A stretch of 64,000 bases of DNA, taken from Rahnella inusitata_A (GTDB lineage: Bacteria > Pseudomonadota > Gammaproteobacteria > Enterobacterales > Enterobacteriaceae). The notes beneath the pieces were generated by a model that ran no database searches, was not told the origin of the DNA, and saw nothing but the letters and a program-made list of their open reading frames with translations. Made by a program: the position numbers and the translations under genes. The stretch covers positions 55,724 to 119,723 of the forward strand of contig NZ_CBCPJJ010000011.1 in assembly GCF_965118895.1 (NCBI RefSeq). The letters are read 5' to 3'. Below, one piece after another: positions 8,662 through 16,391 of this stretch; the stretch's first letter is position 1; each line of letters starts with the position of its first letter.

Positions 8662-8756
8662 ATTGCCCGCTTTATTGCCGAATGTTTACCTCACGCCTGC
8701 AAGTGGCGGCAAAATTTGTCATAATGTGCGCTGAATTCGATGAAGATAAGAAACTA

Positions 8757-9440
8757 ATGGCCGAGAATAGTGACATTAACGCGCTGAAAGGCCGTTTCCG
8801 TGGTTTTTATCCCGTAGTGATCGACGTAGAAACTGCCGGATTTAACGCCAAAACTGATGCGCTGCTGGAAATTGCGGCAATCACGCTGAAAATGGATGAA
8901 GACGGCTGGCTGGAAAGCGACGAGACCGTACATTTCCACGTTGAGCCGTTTGAAGGCTCCATTCTGGTGCCCGAGGCGCTGGCTTTTAACGGGATTGACC
9001 CAACCAATCCGCTGCGCGGTGCGGTCAGTGAATACGATGCTCTGCATGAGATATTCAAAGTCATCCGTAAAGGGATGAAAGAGCAGAATTGCAACCGGGC
9101 GATCATCGTGGCGCACAACGCCAATTTCGATCACAGCTTCCTGATGGCCGCTGCCGAACGCGCCGGATTGAAACGTAACCCGTTCCATCCCTTTGCCACG
9201 TTTGATACCGCCGCATTAAGCGGGCTGGTTCTTGGGCAGACCGTGCTGGCAAAGGCCTGTATCAGCGCGGGCATGGTTTTCGACAGCAGTCAGGCGCATT
9301 CTGCCCTGTATGACACCGAACGCACCGCAGAACTGTTCTGTGAGCTGGTGAACCGCTGGAAACGTTTAGGTGGCTGGCCCCTGGCGATGAACGCCGAAGA
9401 GCTTGAAGATGAAACCGCATCGGAAGAAAATCAGCAGTAA
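8757..9440 (+). CDS. rnt: Ribonuclease T
   Basis: DEDD-family 3'-5' exoribonuclease that trims tRNA and other stable RNA ends, notably tRNA CCA turnover. It has 227 residues (E. coli 215). Catalytic acids sit in VIDVETAGF (Asp23, Glu25), HNANFDHSF and HSALYDTERT. ATG 8757 gives the E. coli-like N-terminus before GRFRGFYPVV; the frame is open upstream, but those residues are unrelated. E. coli has lhr directly downstream; here a shared terminator and then convergent grxD follow. Confidence 0.95.
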   Translation: MAENSDINALKGRFRGFYPVVIDVETAGFNAKTDALLEIAAITLKMDEDGWLESDETVHFHVEPFEGSILVPEALAFNGIDPTNPLRGAVSEYDALHEIFKVIRKGMKEQNCNRAIIVAHNANFDHSFLMAAAERAGLKRNPFHPFATFDTAALSGLVLGQTVLAKACISAGMVFDSSQAHSALYDTERTAELFCELVNRWKRLGGWPLAMNAEELEDETASEENQQ

Positions 9441-9479
9441 CAGTTTTAATCGGTGCGAATCCAGCCAGTATAAAAACAA

Positions 9480-9506
9480 AAAGAGCGACGCAATGTCGCT
9501 CTTTTC
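9480..9506. terminator. Bidirectional terminator between rnt and grxD
   Basis: AAGAGCGAC / GTCGCTCTT stem with a 5-base loop, flanked by A residues on one side and T residues on the other, between the convergent genes rnt and grxD. Confidence 0.85.
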
Positions 9507-9549
9507 ACTTTCATTCACCACCGCTCAGGCAGCCAATGACTTCTGCTGA

Positions 9550-9897
9550 TTACTCTTCAGATTCAGAAGATTTATATTTCTCAGCCGTTTCTTTGATCAG
9601 CTGTTGCAGTTCGCCGCGCTGATACATCTCAATGACGATGTCGCAGCCGCCGACCAGTTCACCATCCACCCACAGTTGTGGGAACGTTGGCCAGTTGGCA
9701 AACTTAGGCATTTCTGCGCGGATGTCCGGGTTCTGCAAGATATCAACGTACGCGAAGCGTTCGCCACAGGCAGACAACGCCTGCACAGCTTGTGCAGAAA
9801 AACCGCAGCTTGGCAGTTTTGGAGAACCTTTCATGTACAGCAGAATCGGGTTTTCAGAAACTTGCTTCTGAATTTTTTCAATAGTTGGAGTGGTCAT
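9550..9897 (-). CDS. grxD: Monothiol glutaredoxin 4
   Basis: CGFS-type glutaredoxin that binds a [2Fe-2S] cluster with glutathione and works with BolA-type partners in iron-sulfur trafficking and iron sensing. It has 115 residues, equal to E. coli. The active-site CGFS starts at Cys31 (KLPSCGFSAQ), with the GSH-binding WPTFPQL and GGCDI motifs following. ATG 9897 lies seven bases after AGGAAG; an in-frame ATG 13 codons further upstream lacks family homology. It fits the iron-sulfur theme of the suf operon in this window. Confidence 0.96.
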   Translation of the reverse strand: MTTPTIEKIQKQVSENPILLYMKGSPKLPSCGFSAQAVQALSACGERFAYVDILQNPDIRAEMPKFANWPTFPQLWVDGELVGGCDIVIEMYQRGELQQLIKETAEKYKSSESEE

Positions 9898-10359
9898 TTC
9901 TTGCTTCCTCAAGCCGGTACAGGCTGTCACGGTCATTACTCTTCACGCGCAGCACTCAAAAACGGTGCTGAATCACACTACCCTCTATTGTAACGATGGC
10001 AGCAGTCAGATAAAAACGCCATTTTTTGCAGGGTCTTTCTCAATACTGGCATTTTATTTCACTATTTTTGGTGCCTGCGTTAGGGCTCACAAAATAAAAG
10101 ATTCATGGAGAATAACATTTTTGCCGGCCGGGTTAACACCGGATTTGCAATTCACCATGGTTTCACTCAAATATTAACATACTGAAAAGTGGTCATTTTT
10201 TTAACTAAAAATGGCGTTTATTTCAGCATAAAAAAAGCTATTAACTTTTTCTCACAATATGATCTAGAATCGAGGCAATTCGTGCTGTTTTGTCTGGTTC
10301 TTTTAGGCAATACTCTGACATCTCTGATGTTTAACCTAACCACTCATGGTAACGAAGCT
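9898..10359. other. Non-coding gap between grxD and mepH
   Basis: This 460-base AT-rich divergent region holds both promoters. A 13-bp inverted repeat is split 180 bases apart: AAACGCCATTTTT at 10014-10026 and AAAAATGGCGTTT at 10207-10219. No gene was recognised; open frames here lack ribosome-binding sites and protein-like composition. E. coli promoters for these genes could not be matched with confidence. Confidence 0.5.
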
Positions 10360-11274
10360 ATGCGCTTACTGTTCACGCTTTTTGTGCTGCTCTTTACCCA
10401 GCTATTTTTGAATATAGCCCAGGCCTCACCGCAGACCCGCGTTACGGCCGATCAGAAAAAGAGTCACGTTAATCAGGTCACCCCTGAAGAACGCCGAAAG
10501 CGAAAAACGGTAGCGGCCAAAACCACTAAAAAAACTAAAGTGGCACCGGTTAAAGAACAACAGAGCCACGAAAAGAATGCGAAGAAAAGAGTCAAAAGCA
10601 CAGAGTTGGTGAAGCGAAAAACCTCTTCAGAAAAAACCCTAAAAACGACACGGGCCGCAACCCAGGCTGAGAGCAAAAAAGAAAAAACACTCAAGACCAC
10701 GCGGGCCGAAAGCAAAGCCGATAAGAAATCTAAAACCCGGGCTCTGGCAAAAAACACCACGACGAAGGCCAGCAGGAAAGAACCTTATGGTCGACACCGC
10801 AAAGGTAAAAAGTTAGTTGAAGAAGACAGTAAGCCGATTACATTAAGTGCGACGCATAAGAAACGTTATCAACATGCGCAGCAAACAGCGATGACAAAGC
10901 TGATGCATCAGGTTGGCAAGCCTTATCGCTGGGGTGGTACCTCACCTAATACCGGATTCGATTGCAGTGGTTTAGTTTATTACGCGTACAAAGATTTGAT
11001 TCGCATTAAGATGCCGCGCACGGCCAACGAAATGTACCACCTGCGCGACGCAGCGCCGGTAAAACGCGGCGAGCTGGAATCGGGCGATCTGGTGTTCTTT
11101 AGAATCAATAACCGCGGAGCCGCGGACCATGTCGGGGTTTACGTCGGCAACGGCAAATTTATTCAGTCTCCGCGTACCGGTGAAGACATCAAAATCACCT
11201 CTCTGGGCGATGATTACTGGCAAGACCATTACGTAGGCGCACGTCGGGTAATGACCCCGAAAACGATCCGATAA
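10360..11274 (+). CDS. mepH: NlpC/P60 murein endopeptidase MepH, long basic linker
   Basis: Periplasmic DD-endopeptidase of the NlpC/P60 family that cleaves crosslinks to allow sacculus growth. It has 304 residues (E. coli about 271). A signal peptide ends near AQA (residue 22). Residues about 30-165 are Lys/Thr/Arg-rich and low in complexity, with an imperfect duplication of EKTLKTTRA. The catalytic domain occupies 170-300: Cys202 in FDCSGLVYYAY and His257 in ADHVGVY. ATG 10360 starts directly at the signal peptide; an open extension to 10189 was rejected. E. coli has sodB and ydhP between mepH and purR; they are missing here. Confidence 0.92.
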   Translation: MRLLFTLFVLLFTQLFLNIAQASPQTRVTADQKKSHVNQVTPEERRKRKTVAAKTTKKTKVAPVKEQQSHEKNAKKRVKSTELVKRKTSSEKTLKTTRAATQAESKKEKTLKTTRAESKADKKSKTRALAKNTTTKASRKEPYGRHRKGKKLVEEDSKPITLSATHKKRYQHAQQTAMTKLMHQVGKPYRWGGTSPNTGFDCSGLVYYAYKDLIRIKMPRTANEMYHLRDAAPVKRGELESGDLVFFRINNRGAADHVGVYVGNGKFIQSPRTGEDIKITSLGDDYWQDHYVGARRVMTPKTIR

Positions 11275-11382
11275 TAAACAGTTCGTTAAGTCTGAAGTTT
11301 CGCTAATCAGCCATTGAATAGCATTTAACGAAGCGTTTCTGCAGGAAAGAGTATCGGCGCTAAAGGTCACTGCGTAAAATTG

Positions 11383-11419
11383 AAAAGGGCGATTCCTGTA
11401 ACAGGTAATCGCCCTTTTT
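11383..11419 (+). terminator. Terminator downstream of mepH
   Basis: A 12-bp stem AAAAGGGCGATT / AATCGCCCTTTT encloses a loop that itself contains CCTGT/ACAGG. T residues follow, about 110 bases after the mepH stop. The reverse strand could serve ynhF. Confidence 0.8.
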
Positions 11420-11440
11420 ATTGCCTGACTTGCGCGTCTT

Positions 11441-11530
11441 TTAGTTCATCACTGCGGTGAAGCTGAAAGCGACAATCACAAGCAAAGCGCAAACCGTGGT
11501 GATTAATGACAATTTTAGATTGCGGTCCAT
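11441..11530 (-). CDS. ynhF: Small membrane protein YnhF-like, 29 residues
   Basis: A 29-residue single-helix protein starting MDRNLKLSLITTV. The middle is one continuous hydrophobic segment (about residues 8-26), and the N-terminus is polar and charged. E. coli YnhF, a 29-residue stress-responsive membrane peptide encoded beside purR, has the same length, position and SL.TT motif after a charged N-terminus. ATG 11530 is preceded by AAGGGGG at ideal spacing, which strongly supports translation. Its function is unknown. The assignment rests on size, synteny and short similarity. Confidence 0.82.
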   Translation of the reverse strand: MDRNLKLSLITTVCALLVIVAFSFTAVMN

Positions 11531-11863
11531 AAAACCCCCTTACAGATCAATTGTGGCGCTTCATTTAGCCACACTAAATGTGTGCCAACGCATTTTCTCA
11601 TACTTCACGTCTAAAATCCCGCGTTGATTCATGCCCGATAACCTACAATAACACTTCCACTTTCCTGCAATATAAGAGAAAATTGTCGGTTACCACGCCT
11701 GTGTGCCGGTCGATTTCTCCCGAGGGCGCTTTACGCCTCACTCTGACGAACTCACCCAACGATTTCACTGCCTTTTTATTAGCTCGCAGTGAAATCCACG
11801 CAAGCAAACGATTAACATAATGCTAACGTGCTGAAACACGTGAGTTCAGGAGTCATTCCTTAC
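11531..11863. other. Divergent control region ynhF-purR
   Basis: This 333-base gap contains no convincing gene. A PurR-like half-conserved box lies at 11802-11817 (AAGCAAACGATTAACA against the consensus core GCAAACGTTT), 46 bases before the purR start, consistent with the known autoregulation of purR. The rest is unremarkable. Confidence 0.4.
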
Positions 11864-12889
11864 ATGGCAACGATTAAAGATGTCGCAAAGCGCGCTGGCG
11901 TTTCCACCACAACCGTGTCGCACGTCATCAATAAAACACGTTTCGTCGCCGAAGACACTAAAGCCGCGGTTCTGCTGGCCATCAAAGACTTGCACTACTC
12001 GCCAAGCGCCGTCGCACGCAGCCTGAAGGTCAATAACACTAAAACGATCGGCCTGCTGGCGACCTCGAGCGAAGCGCCCTATTTTGCAGAAGTGATTGAA
12101 GCCGTGGAAAACAGTTGCTTCTCCAAAGGCTATACGTTGATTTTGTGTAATTCACACAACAATCTGGATAAGCAACAGGCATATCTGGCGATGCTGGCAC
12201 AAAAACGTGTCGATGGTTTGCTGGTGATGTGTGCGGAATATCCTGATGAACTGCTGAACATGCTGGAAGAATACCGGTCAATCCCAATGGTCGTCATGGA
12301 CTGGGGCGAAGCGCGTAAAAACTTCACCGACAGCATTATCGATAATGCGTTTGAAGGTGGTTACATGGCCGGACGCTATCTGATTGAACGTGGTCATCGC
12401 GATATCGGCGTGATCCCAGGGCAGCTGGCGCGTAACACCGGCGGTGGCCGCTTTCAGGGTTTTGTGAAAGCGCTGACGGAAGCCAATATTCCTTTGCGTG
12501 AAGAATGGGTAGTTCAGGGTGATTTCGAACCAGAGTCAGGTTACCAGGCGATGCAGAAAATCCTGATGCAAAAACAACGCCCGACCGCCGTTTTCTGTGG
12601 CGGCGACGTCATGGCGATGGGCGCGATTTGTGCAGCCGATGAGTTTGGTTTGCGCGTTCCTCAAGACATTTCCGTTATCGGATATGATAACGTTCGCAAT
12701 GCCCGTTACTTCTCACCTGCGCTGACAACGGTGCATCAGCCGAAAGAGCGCCTGGGCGAAATGGCCTTCACGATGTTGCTGGATCGCATCGTCAGTAAGC
12801 GTGAAGAATCGCAGACCATCGAGGTACATCCGAAACTGGTAGAACGCCGCTCGGTGGCTGACGGGCCGTACCGTGACTATCGCCGTTAA
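11864..12889 (+). CDS. purR: Purine repressor PurR
   Basis: LacI-family repressor of purine biosynthesis genes with hypoxanthine/guanine as corepressor. It has 341 residues, equal to E. coli. The N-terminal helix-turn-helix ATIKDVAKRAGVSTTTVSHV (2-21) and the hinge YSPSAVARSLKV are intact, followed by a periplasmic-binding-type effector domain. The corepressor and dimer motifs VMDWGEA and GYDNVRNARYF are present. ATG 11864 begins the conserved MATIKDV; 12 upstream in-frame codons were rejected as non-conserved. Upstream lies a weak PUR-box candidate. Confidence 0.97.
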   Translation: MATIKDVAKRAGVSTTTVSHVINKTRFVAEDTKAAVLLAIKDLHYSPSAVARSLKVNNTKTIGLLATSSEAPYFAEVIEAVENSCFSKGYTLILCNSHNNLDKQQAYLAMLAQKRVDGLLVMCAEYPDELLNMLEEYRSIPMVVMDWGEARKNFTDSIIDNAFEGGYMAGRYLIERGHRDIGVIPGQLARNTGGGRFQGFVKALTEANIPLREEWVVQGDFEPESGYQAMQKILMQKQRPTAVFCGGDVMAMGAICAADEFGLRVPQDISVIGYDNVRNARYFSPALTTVHQPKERLGEMAFTMLLDRIVSKREESQTIEVHPKLVERRSVADGPYRDYRR

Positions 12890-12925
12890 TATTTGCCTGT
12901 AATAACTGATGTTAATACCTTATTG

Positions 12926-12948
12926 CGCCTGCACTTGCAGGCGTTTTT
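12926..12948 (+). terminator. Terminator of purR
   Basis: CGCCTGC-ACTT-GCAGGCG hairpin followed by five T residues, 37 bases after the purR stop. Confidence 0.9.
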
Positions 12949-12959
12949 CCGCTACGAGC

Positions 12960-12999
12960 ACGTTAATTTAAAGTGAATCACGTTAATTTAAAGTGAATA
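12960..12999. repeat. 20-bp tandem direct repeat
   Basis: The 20-base unit ACGTTAATTTAAAGTGAATC occurs twice head to tail (12960-12979 and 12980-12999, last base differing). It sits at the junction between the purR terminator and an AT-rich segment leading to the autotransporter remnant. Confidence 0.9.
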
Positions 13000-13282
13000 T
13001 TGTTTAAGGAAAATCAGGTTTTCCCTTTTTAATTATTATATGAATTCATTTGCCATGCGCATTAATTCACTGCAATTGATAATCAACCATAATATTATAC
13101 CCGTGAGTTATTTGTAAAACATAAATGATATAAAAACATTTTGAGGTGATGTTTCATTATACATTTCAAATGAATAGGTATTATATATCACCCGCCTAAA
13201 CAGGCCCTAACAATCATAACTTCACTTCCCAATAAGGTTCAATTAATATCTTGCGTCTTTTAAAAGGAAGTAGGGAAATTTA
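13000..13282. other. AT-rich non-coding segment
   Basis: This stretch is visibly more AT-rich than the flanking backbone and contains no recognised gene. It ends in the AAAAGGAAG ribosome-binding site of the autotransporter remnant, so it presumably carries that gene's promoter. The composition suggests acquired DNA between purR and punR, which are adjacent in E. coli. Confidence 0.5.
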
Positions 13283-13732
13283 ATGGAATGGAAGCCAAGT
13301 TTACTGGCAACACTGATCTCTTGCGCTATTTTCAATACTCATGCAGGAATAATGCGTGACGATGTCTCGGTACAAGACTACCGGGACTTCGCTGAAAACA
13401 AGGGTAAATATACCCCCGGAGCAGAAAATATAGAAGTATTTAAACTGGATGGAACATCTGCGGACATATTGAATTTCCCAATACCTGATTTAAGTTCTAC
13501 GGATGATTACGCCACGGGAACACTCGTAGCGCCGTCCTATATCGTCAGCGTTGCGCACAATACCAAGTTCACATCGAGCAAGTTCGGCAATGGCGCCAAA
13601 TACGCTTACAGCTATAAATTTATTGCCAGAAATGATGATCCAGGATATTTCCAGTATCAGCAGCGTCTGAGCAGCGATGATGAAGGCATTAATTCGTGGC
13701 AAGGCAATGCGGGTATCAGAGTGACGTTCTAA
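13283..13732 (+). pseudogene. Internally deleted S6-type autotransporter serine protease
   Basis: This 149-codon frame looks like the two ends of a large autotransporter joined. Residues 1-22 are a signal peptide. Residues 23-130 resemble the start of the peptidase S6 (SPATE/IgA protease) passenger: RDDVSVQDYRDFAENKGKY, PGAENIEVF, then VAPSYIVSVAHN, where His92 matches the catalytic histidine region, and a RND.P...RL element. The GDSGSP serine motif and the rest of the passenger are missing. The last residues (SWQGNAGIRVTF) look like the final outer-membrane beta strand with its terminal Phe. A strong AAAAGGAAG site precedes the ATG. Most likely an in-frame internal deletion left a non-functional remnant; a small secreted protein cannot be excluded. 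Confidence 0.65.
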
Positions 13733-13753
13733 TAGAACATTCACCAAGTAAGT

Positions 13754-13787
13754 AAAACTCCATCCCGTAAAGAGATGGAGTTTTATT
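13754..13787. terminator. Bidirectional terminator, autotransporter remnant and punR
   Basis: An 11-bp stem AAAACTCCATC / GATGGAGTTTT with a 9-base loop lies between two convergent genes, with T-rich tails in both directions. Confidence 0.85.
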
Positions 13788-13789
13788 TT

Positions 13790-14695
13790 CTAATCGCGCA
13801 GCCATTCGCTGTTCATCGTTTGTGTATCGCCCATATATTCCAGCAACCAGGCCAGCGATGGCGACGCGTTACTTTGATCCCACGTCAGGCAGCACGGGCT
13901 GTCCGGGAATCTGTTCTCCAGCGTGAGAATCTGCAATTTTTGTTGTTCAATCCACGGCATAACGCGATGAACCGGCATCATACCCACGCATAACCCCTCA
14001 GTCAGACACTCCAGCGCACAGGTCCAGTCAGGCACCACCAGACGCCGTTGGTTATCCAGCGTCCAGGTATCGCGCTTGGGTAAAGTCCGCGAGGTATCCT
14101 CCAGACACAGCGCCGGATAAGGGCGCAGCTGTTCGTCATTTAGCGCACCGGTATGTTGCGCCAGCGGATGCTGCGGACTGACCACACAGTGCCAGTCCAT
14201 AAACCCCATATCGCGGAAACTAAAACGCCCGCCAACCGGAACGGCGCGCGTTGCACCGATAGCGACGTCCGCACGGCCATCCACAAGCGCATCCCAGACG
14301 CCATTAAACACTTCAGAATGGATAATCAGTTCGGTATCAGGGAAATGCCGGTAAAAATCTAATACCAGACGGCGAGTTCTGGCCGGTTTAACAATCCTGT
14401 CCACCGCCACACGCAGTTCGCCGCGCCAGCCGTTGGCAACCTGCTGACATTGACGCCGCGTGGCTATCATTTTTTTTGTCAGAATCCGCGCTTCATCAAC
14501 AAAAACCTTCCCTGCAGGAGTCAGCACCACATCCCGATGCCGCCGTTCAAACAGCGGAACGGCCAGCCATTGCTCGAGCTGACGGACAGTGTAGCTGATA
14601 GCAGAAGGCACGCGGTGAAGATCTTGCGCCGCGGCGCTGAAACTGCCGGTTCGTGCTACTGCATCCACAACGTCAAGTGCATATTCGGACCACAT
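13790..14695 (-). CDS. punR: LysR-type regulator PunR (YdhB)
   Basis: LysR-family activator of the divergent purine nucleoside transporter gene punC. It has 301 residues (E. coli about 310; the C-terminal tail is shorter here). The N-terminal helix-turn-helix spans about 1-60 (VARTGSFSAAAQDLHRVPSAIS), followed by the two-lobed effector domain with GWRGELRVAVD and EVFNGVWDALVDGRADVAIGA. MWSEYALDVVDAVAR matches the family start, so ATG 14695 is used. It is divergent from punC with a 136-base shared control region, the usual arrangement for a LysR regulator and its target. Confidence 0.94.
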   Translation of the reverse strand: MWSEYALDVVDAVARTGSFSAAAQDLHRVPSAISYTVRQLEQWLAVPLFERRHRDVVLTPAGKVFVDEARILTKKMIATRRQCQQVANGWRGELRVAVDRIVKPARTRRLVLDFYRHFPDTELIIHSEVFNGVWDALVDGRADVAIGATRAVPVGGRFSFRDMGFMDWHCVVSPQHPLAQHTGALNDEQLRPYPALCLEDTSRTLPKRDTWTLDNQRRLVVPDWTCALECLTEGLCVGMMPVHRVMPWIEQQKLQILTLENRFPDSPCCLTWDQSNASPSLAWLLEYMGDTQTMNSEWLRD

Positions 14696-14831
14696 CAGTT
14701 AGCCTTCAATTTTTTTGATAGCAGACTGCAAATATTAGCGTTTCACAAGACTGTTATCAAAGCGTTAAACTCCGCATCCGAACCTATTTCTGCGCCAAAT
14801 CATCTGCAATAAACACATTAATGAGACAAAA

Positions 14832-16031
14832 ATGAAACCCTCCTTTGGATTTATGCTCTATCTCGCTGGATTGAGCATGCTCGGCTTTTTAGCCACCGAT
14901 ATGTATTTGCCTGCGTTTAGCGCAATGCAAACCAGCCTGATGACCAGTCCGGGCATGATCAGCGCCAGCCTGAGTATCTTCCTTGGCGGTTTCGCTGTCG
15001 GACAACTGCTCTGGGGGCCGCTCTCCGATCGTATAGGGCGTAAACCGGTGCTGTTGATTGGCCTGACGCTGTTTGCCATCGGCTGTCTTGGTATTTTGTG
15101 GGTGGAAAATGTCCGAGCGCTTCTGGCGCTGCGTTTCTTACAGGCGATGGGAGTTTGTGCCGCCGCTGTCACCTGGCAGGCGATCGTTGTTGACCGTTTC
15201 TCTGCGGACGTGGCGAAGAAAACGTTCGCCAGTATCATGCCGCTGGTGGCACTTTCCCCTGCGCTGGCCCCGCTGCTGGGTGCATGGGTACTGAATCATT
15301 TTGACTGGGAAGCCATTTTCGCCCTGCTGACGGTGGTTGCGGTGCTTCTTGTCATCACTACGCTCACTTTGCGTGAAAACCAGCCCGCTGAGCATCCGCC
15401 TGAAAGCAAAGCCGGTTTCGGTACCTTACTGAAATCCCGCGTTTTTACCGGCAACGTGATGATTTATGCCGCCTGCTCTGCCGGTTTCTTCGCCTGGCTG
15501 ACCGGCTCTCCGTTTATTTTAAGCGATATGGGTTACTCACCAGCGGTCATCGGCCTGAGTTACGTACCTCAAACGATCGCCTTCTTGCTGGGTGGTTTTG
15601 GTTGCCGGATGCTGATCAGTAAACTGGATGGGAATAAAATTCTGCCATGGTTATTGGCGGGATACTGCCTGAGCGTGGTTTGGCTTTTCGTTATCGCGAT
15701 GTTCACCGATGCCGGGTTGGTGAGCTTGTTGATTCCCTTCTGTCTCATGGCTTTGGTTAATGGCGCAATCTATCCAATTGTTGTCGCAAATGCATTAATG
15801 CCATTTCCTGCTAATACAGGCAAAGCTGCCGCGTTGCAAAATACGCTTCAGTTAGGCTTGTGTTTTCTCGCCAGTCTGTCGGTTTCCGCATTTATTGCGC
15901 AACCGCTGATGGCGACAGTTACCACCATGCTGTCTACAATAGTGTTGGTAGTTTTGGGTCGCTGGCTGTCACAACGGCAGGTGAAACAGCAGGAAGCAGT
16001 GGAAGAGACCTCGCAGGAAGCCAAAGCATAG
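14832..16031 (+). CDS. punC: MFS purine nucleoside transporter PunC (YdhC)
   Basis: Twelve-helix major facilitator superfamily protein of the Bcr/CflA branch; E. coli PunC imports purine nucleosides such as adenosine. It has 399 residues (E. coli 403). The first helices carry GFLATDMYLPAF and the MFS loop motif GPLSDRIGRKPVLL (about residues 60-75). The C-terminus is hydrophilic and Gln/Glu-rich. The start follows GAGACAAAA. It is controlled by the divergent punR. The older drug-efflux annotation for this subfamily remains possible but is less likely given the punR neighbour. Confidence 0.92.
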   Translation: MKPSFGFMLYLAGLSMLGFLATDMYLPAFSAMQTSLMTSPGMISASLSIFLGGFAVGQLLWGPLSDRIGRKPVLLIGLTLFAIGCLGILWVENVRALLALRFLQAMGVCAAAVTWQAIVVDRFSADVAKKTFASIMPLVALSPALAPLLGAWVLNHFDWEAIFALLTVVAVLLVITTLTLRENQPAEHPPESKAGFGTLLKSRVFTGNVMIYAACSAGFFAWLTGSPFILSDMGYSPAVIGLSYVPQTIAFLLGGFGCRMLISKLDGNKILPWLLAGYCLSVVWLFVIAMFTDAGLVSLLIPFCLMALVNGAIYPIVVANALMPFPANTGKAAALQNTLQLGLCFLASLSVSAFIAQPLMATVTTMLSTIVLVVLGRWLSQRQVKQQEAVEETSQEAKA

Positions 16032-16391
16032 CATACTCACCGATCGCGATAATGACCTTTAGTTACAATCACTTAAAGGTCATTAACATCCAACGCGATT
16101 AACTATTGAGAATGCATGCGGTCGAGCCTATACTCAATAAAACCTCTAAAAATAACACTTTTACAATACTTTTATTACAAGCTTTTGTGTGCCACGCGGA
16201 GTGCGTCACACTATTATTTCAAGGATGATTGACCTGCAACCCTTTTGGCTTGTGGGTGTTCTTCTAAATTTCCTCTGTTGGTGTCGAATATCGGACGAGG
16301 CGCTGAGTCGTCTGTTCTCATAAAGACCTGCAAATAGCCTTTGCTTTTCCCGGCAGGTTAATAAGTCAGAAGAGAAAGTGATGGAGAAGCT
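16032..16391. other. Long cfa upstream/leader region
   Basis: This 360-base gap contains no gene. A hairpin GTGTG...ACGC/GCGT...CACAC lies at 16187-16211. Long cfa leaders in enteric bacteria are targets of small RNAs (RydC, ArrS), so this region probably holds two promoters and sRNA sites; none could be assigned base by base. The ribosome-binding site is GGAGAAGCT just before ATG 16392. Confidence 0.4.

Noticed and set aside
9890..10177. 95-codon plus-strand frame in the grxD-mepH gap
   Set aside because: It overlaps the grxD start antisense and lacks a ribosome-binding site and similarity to any family known to me.
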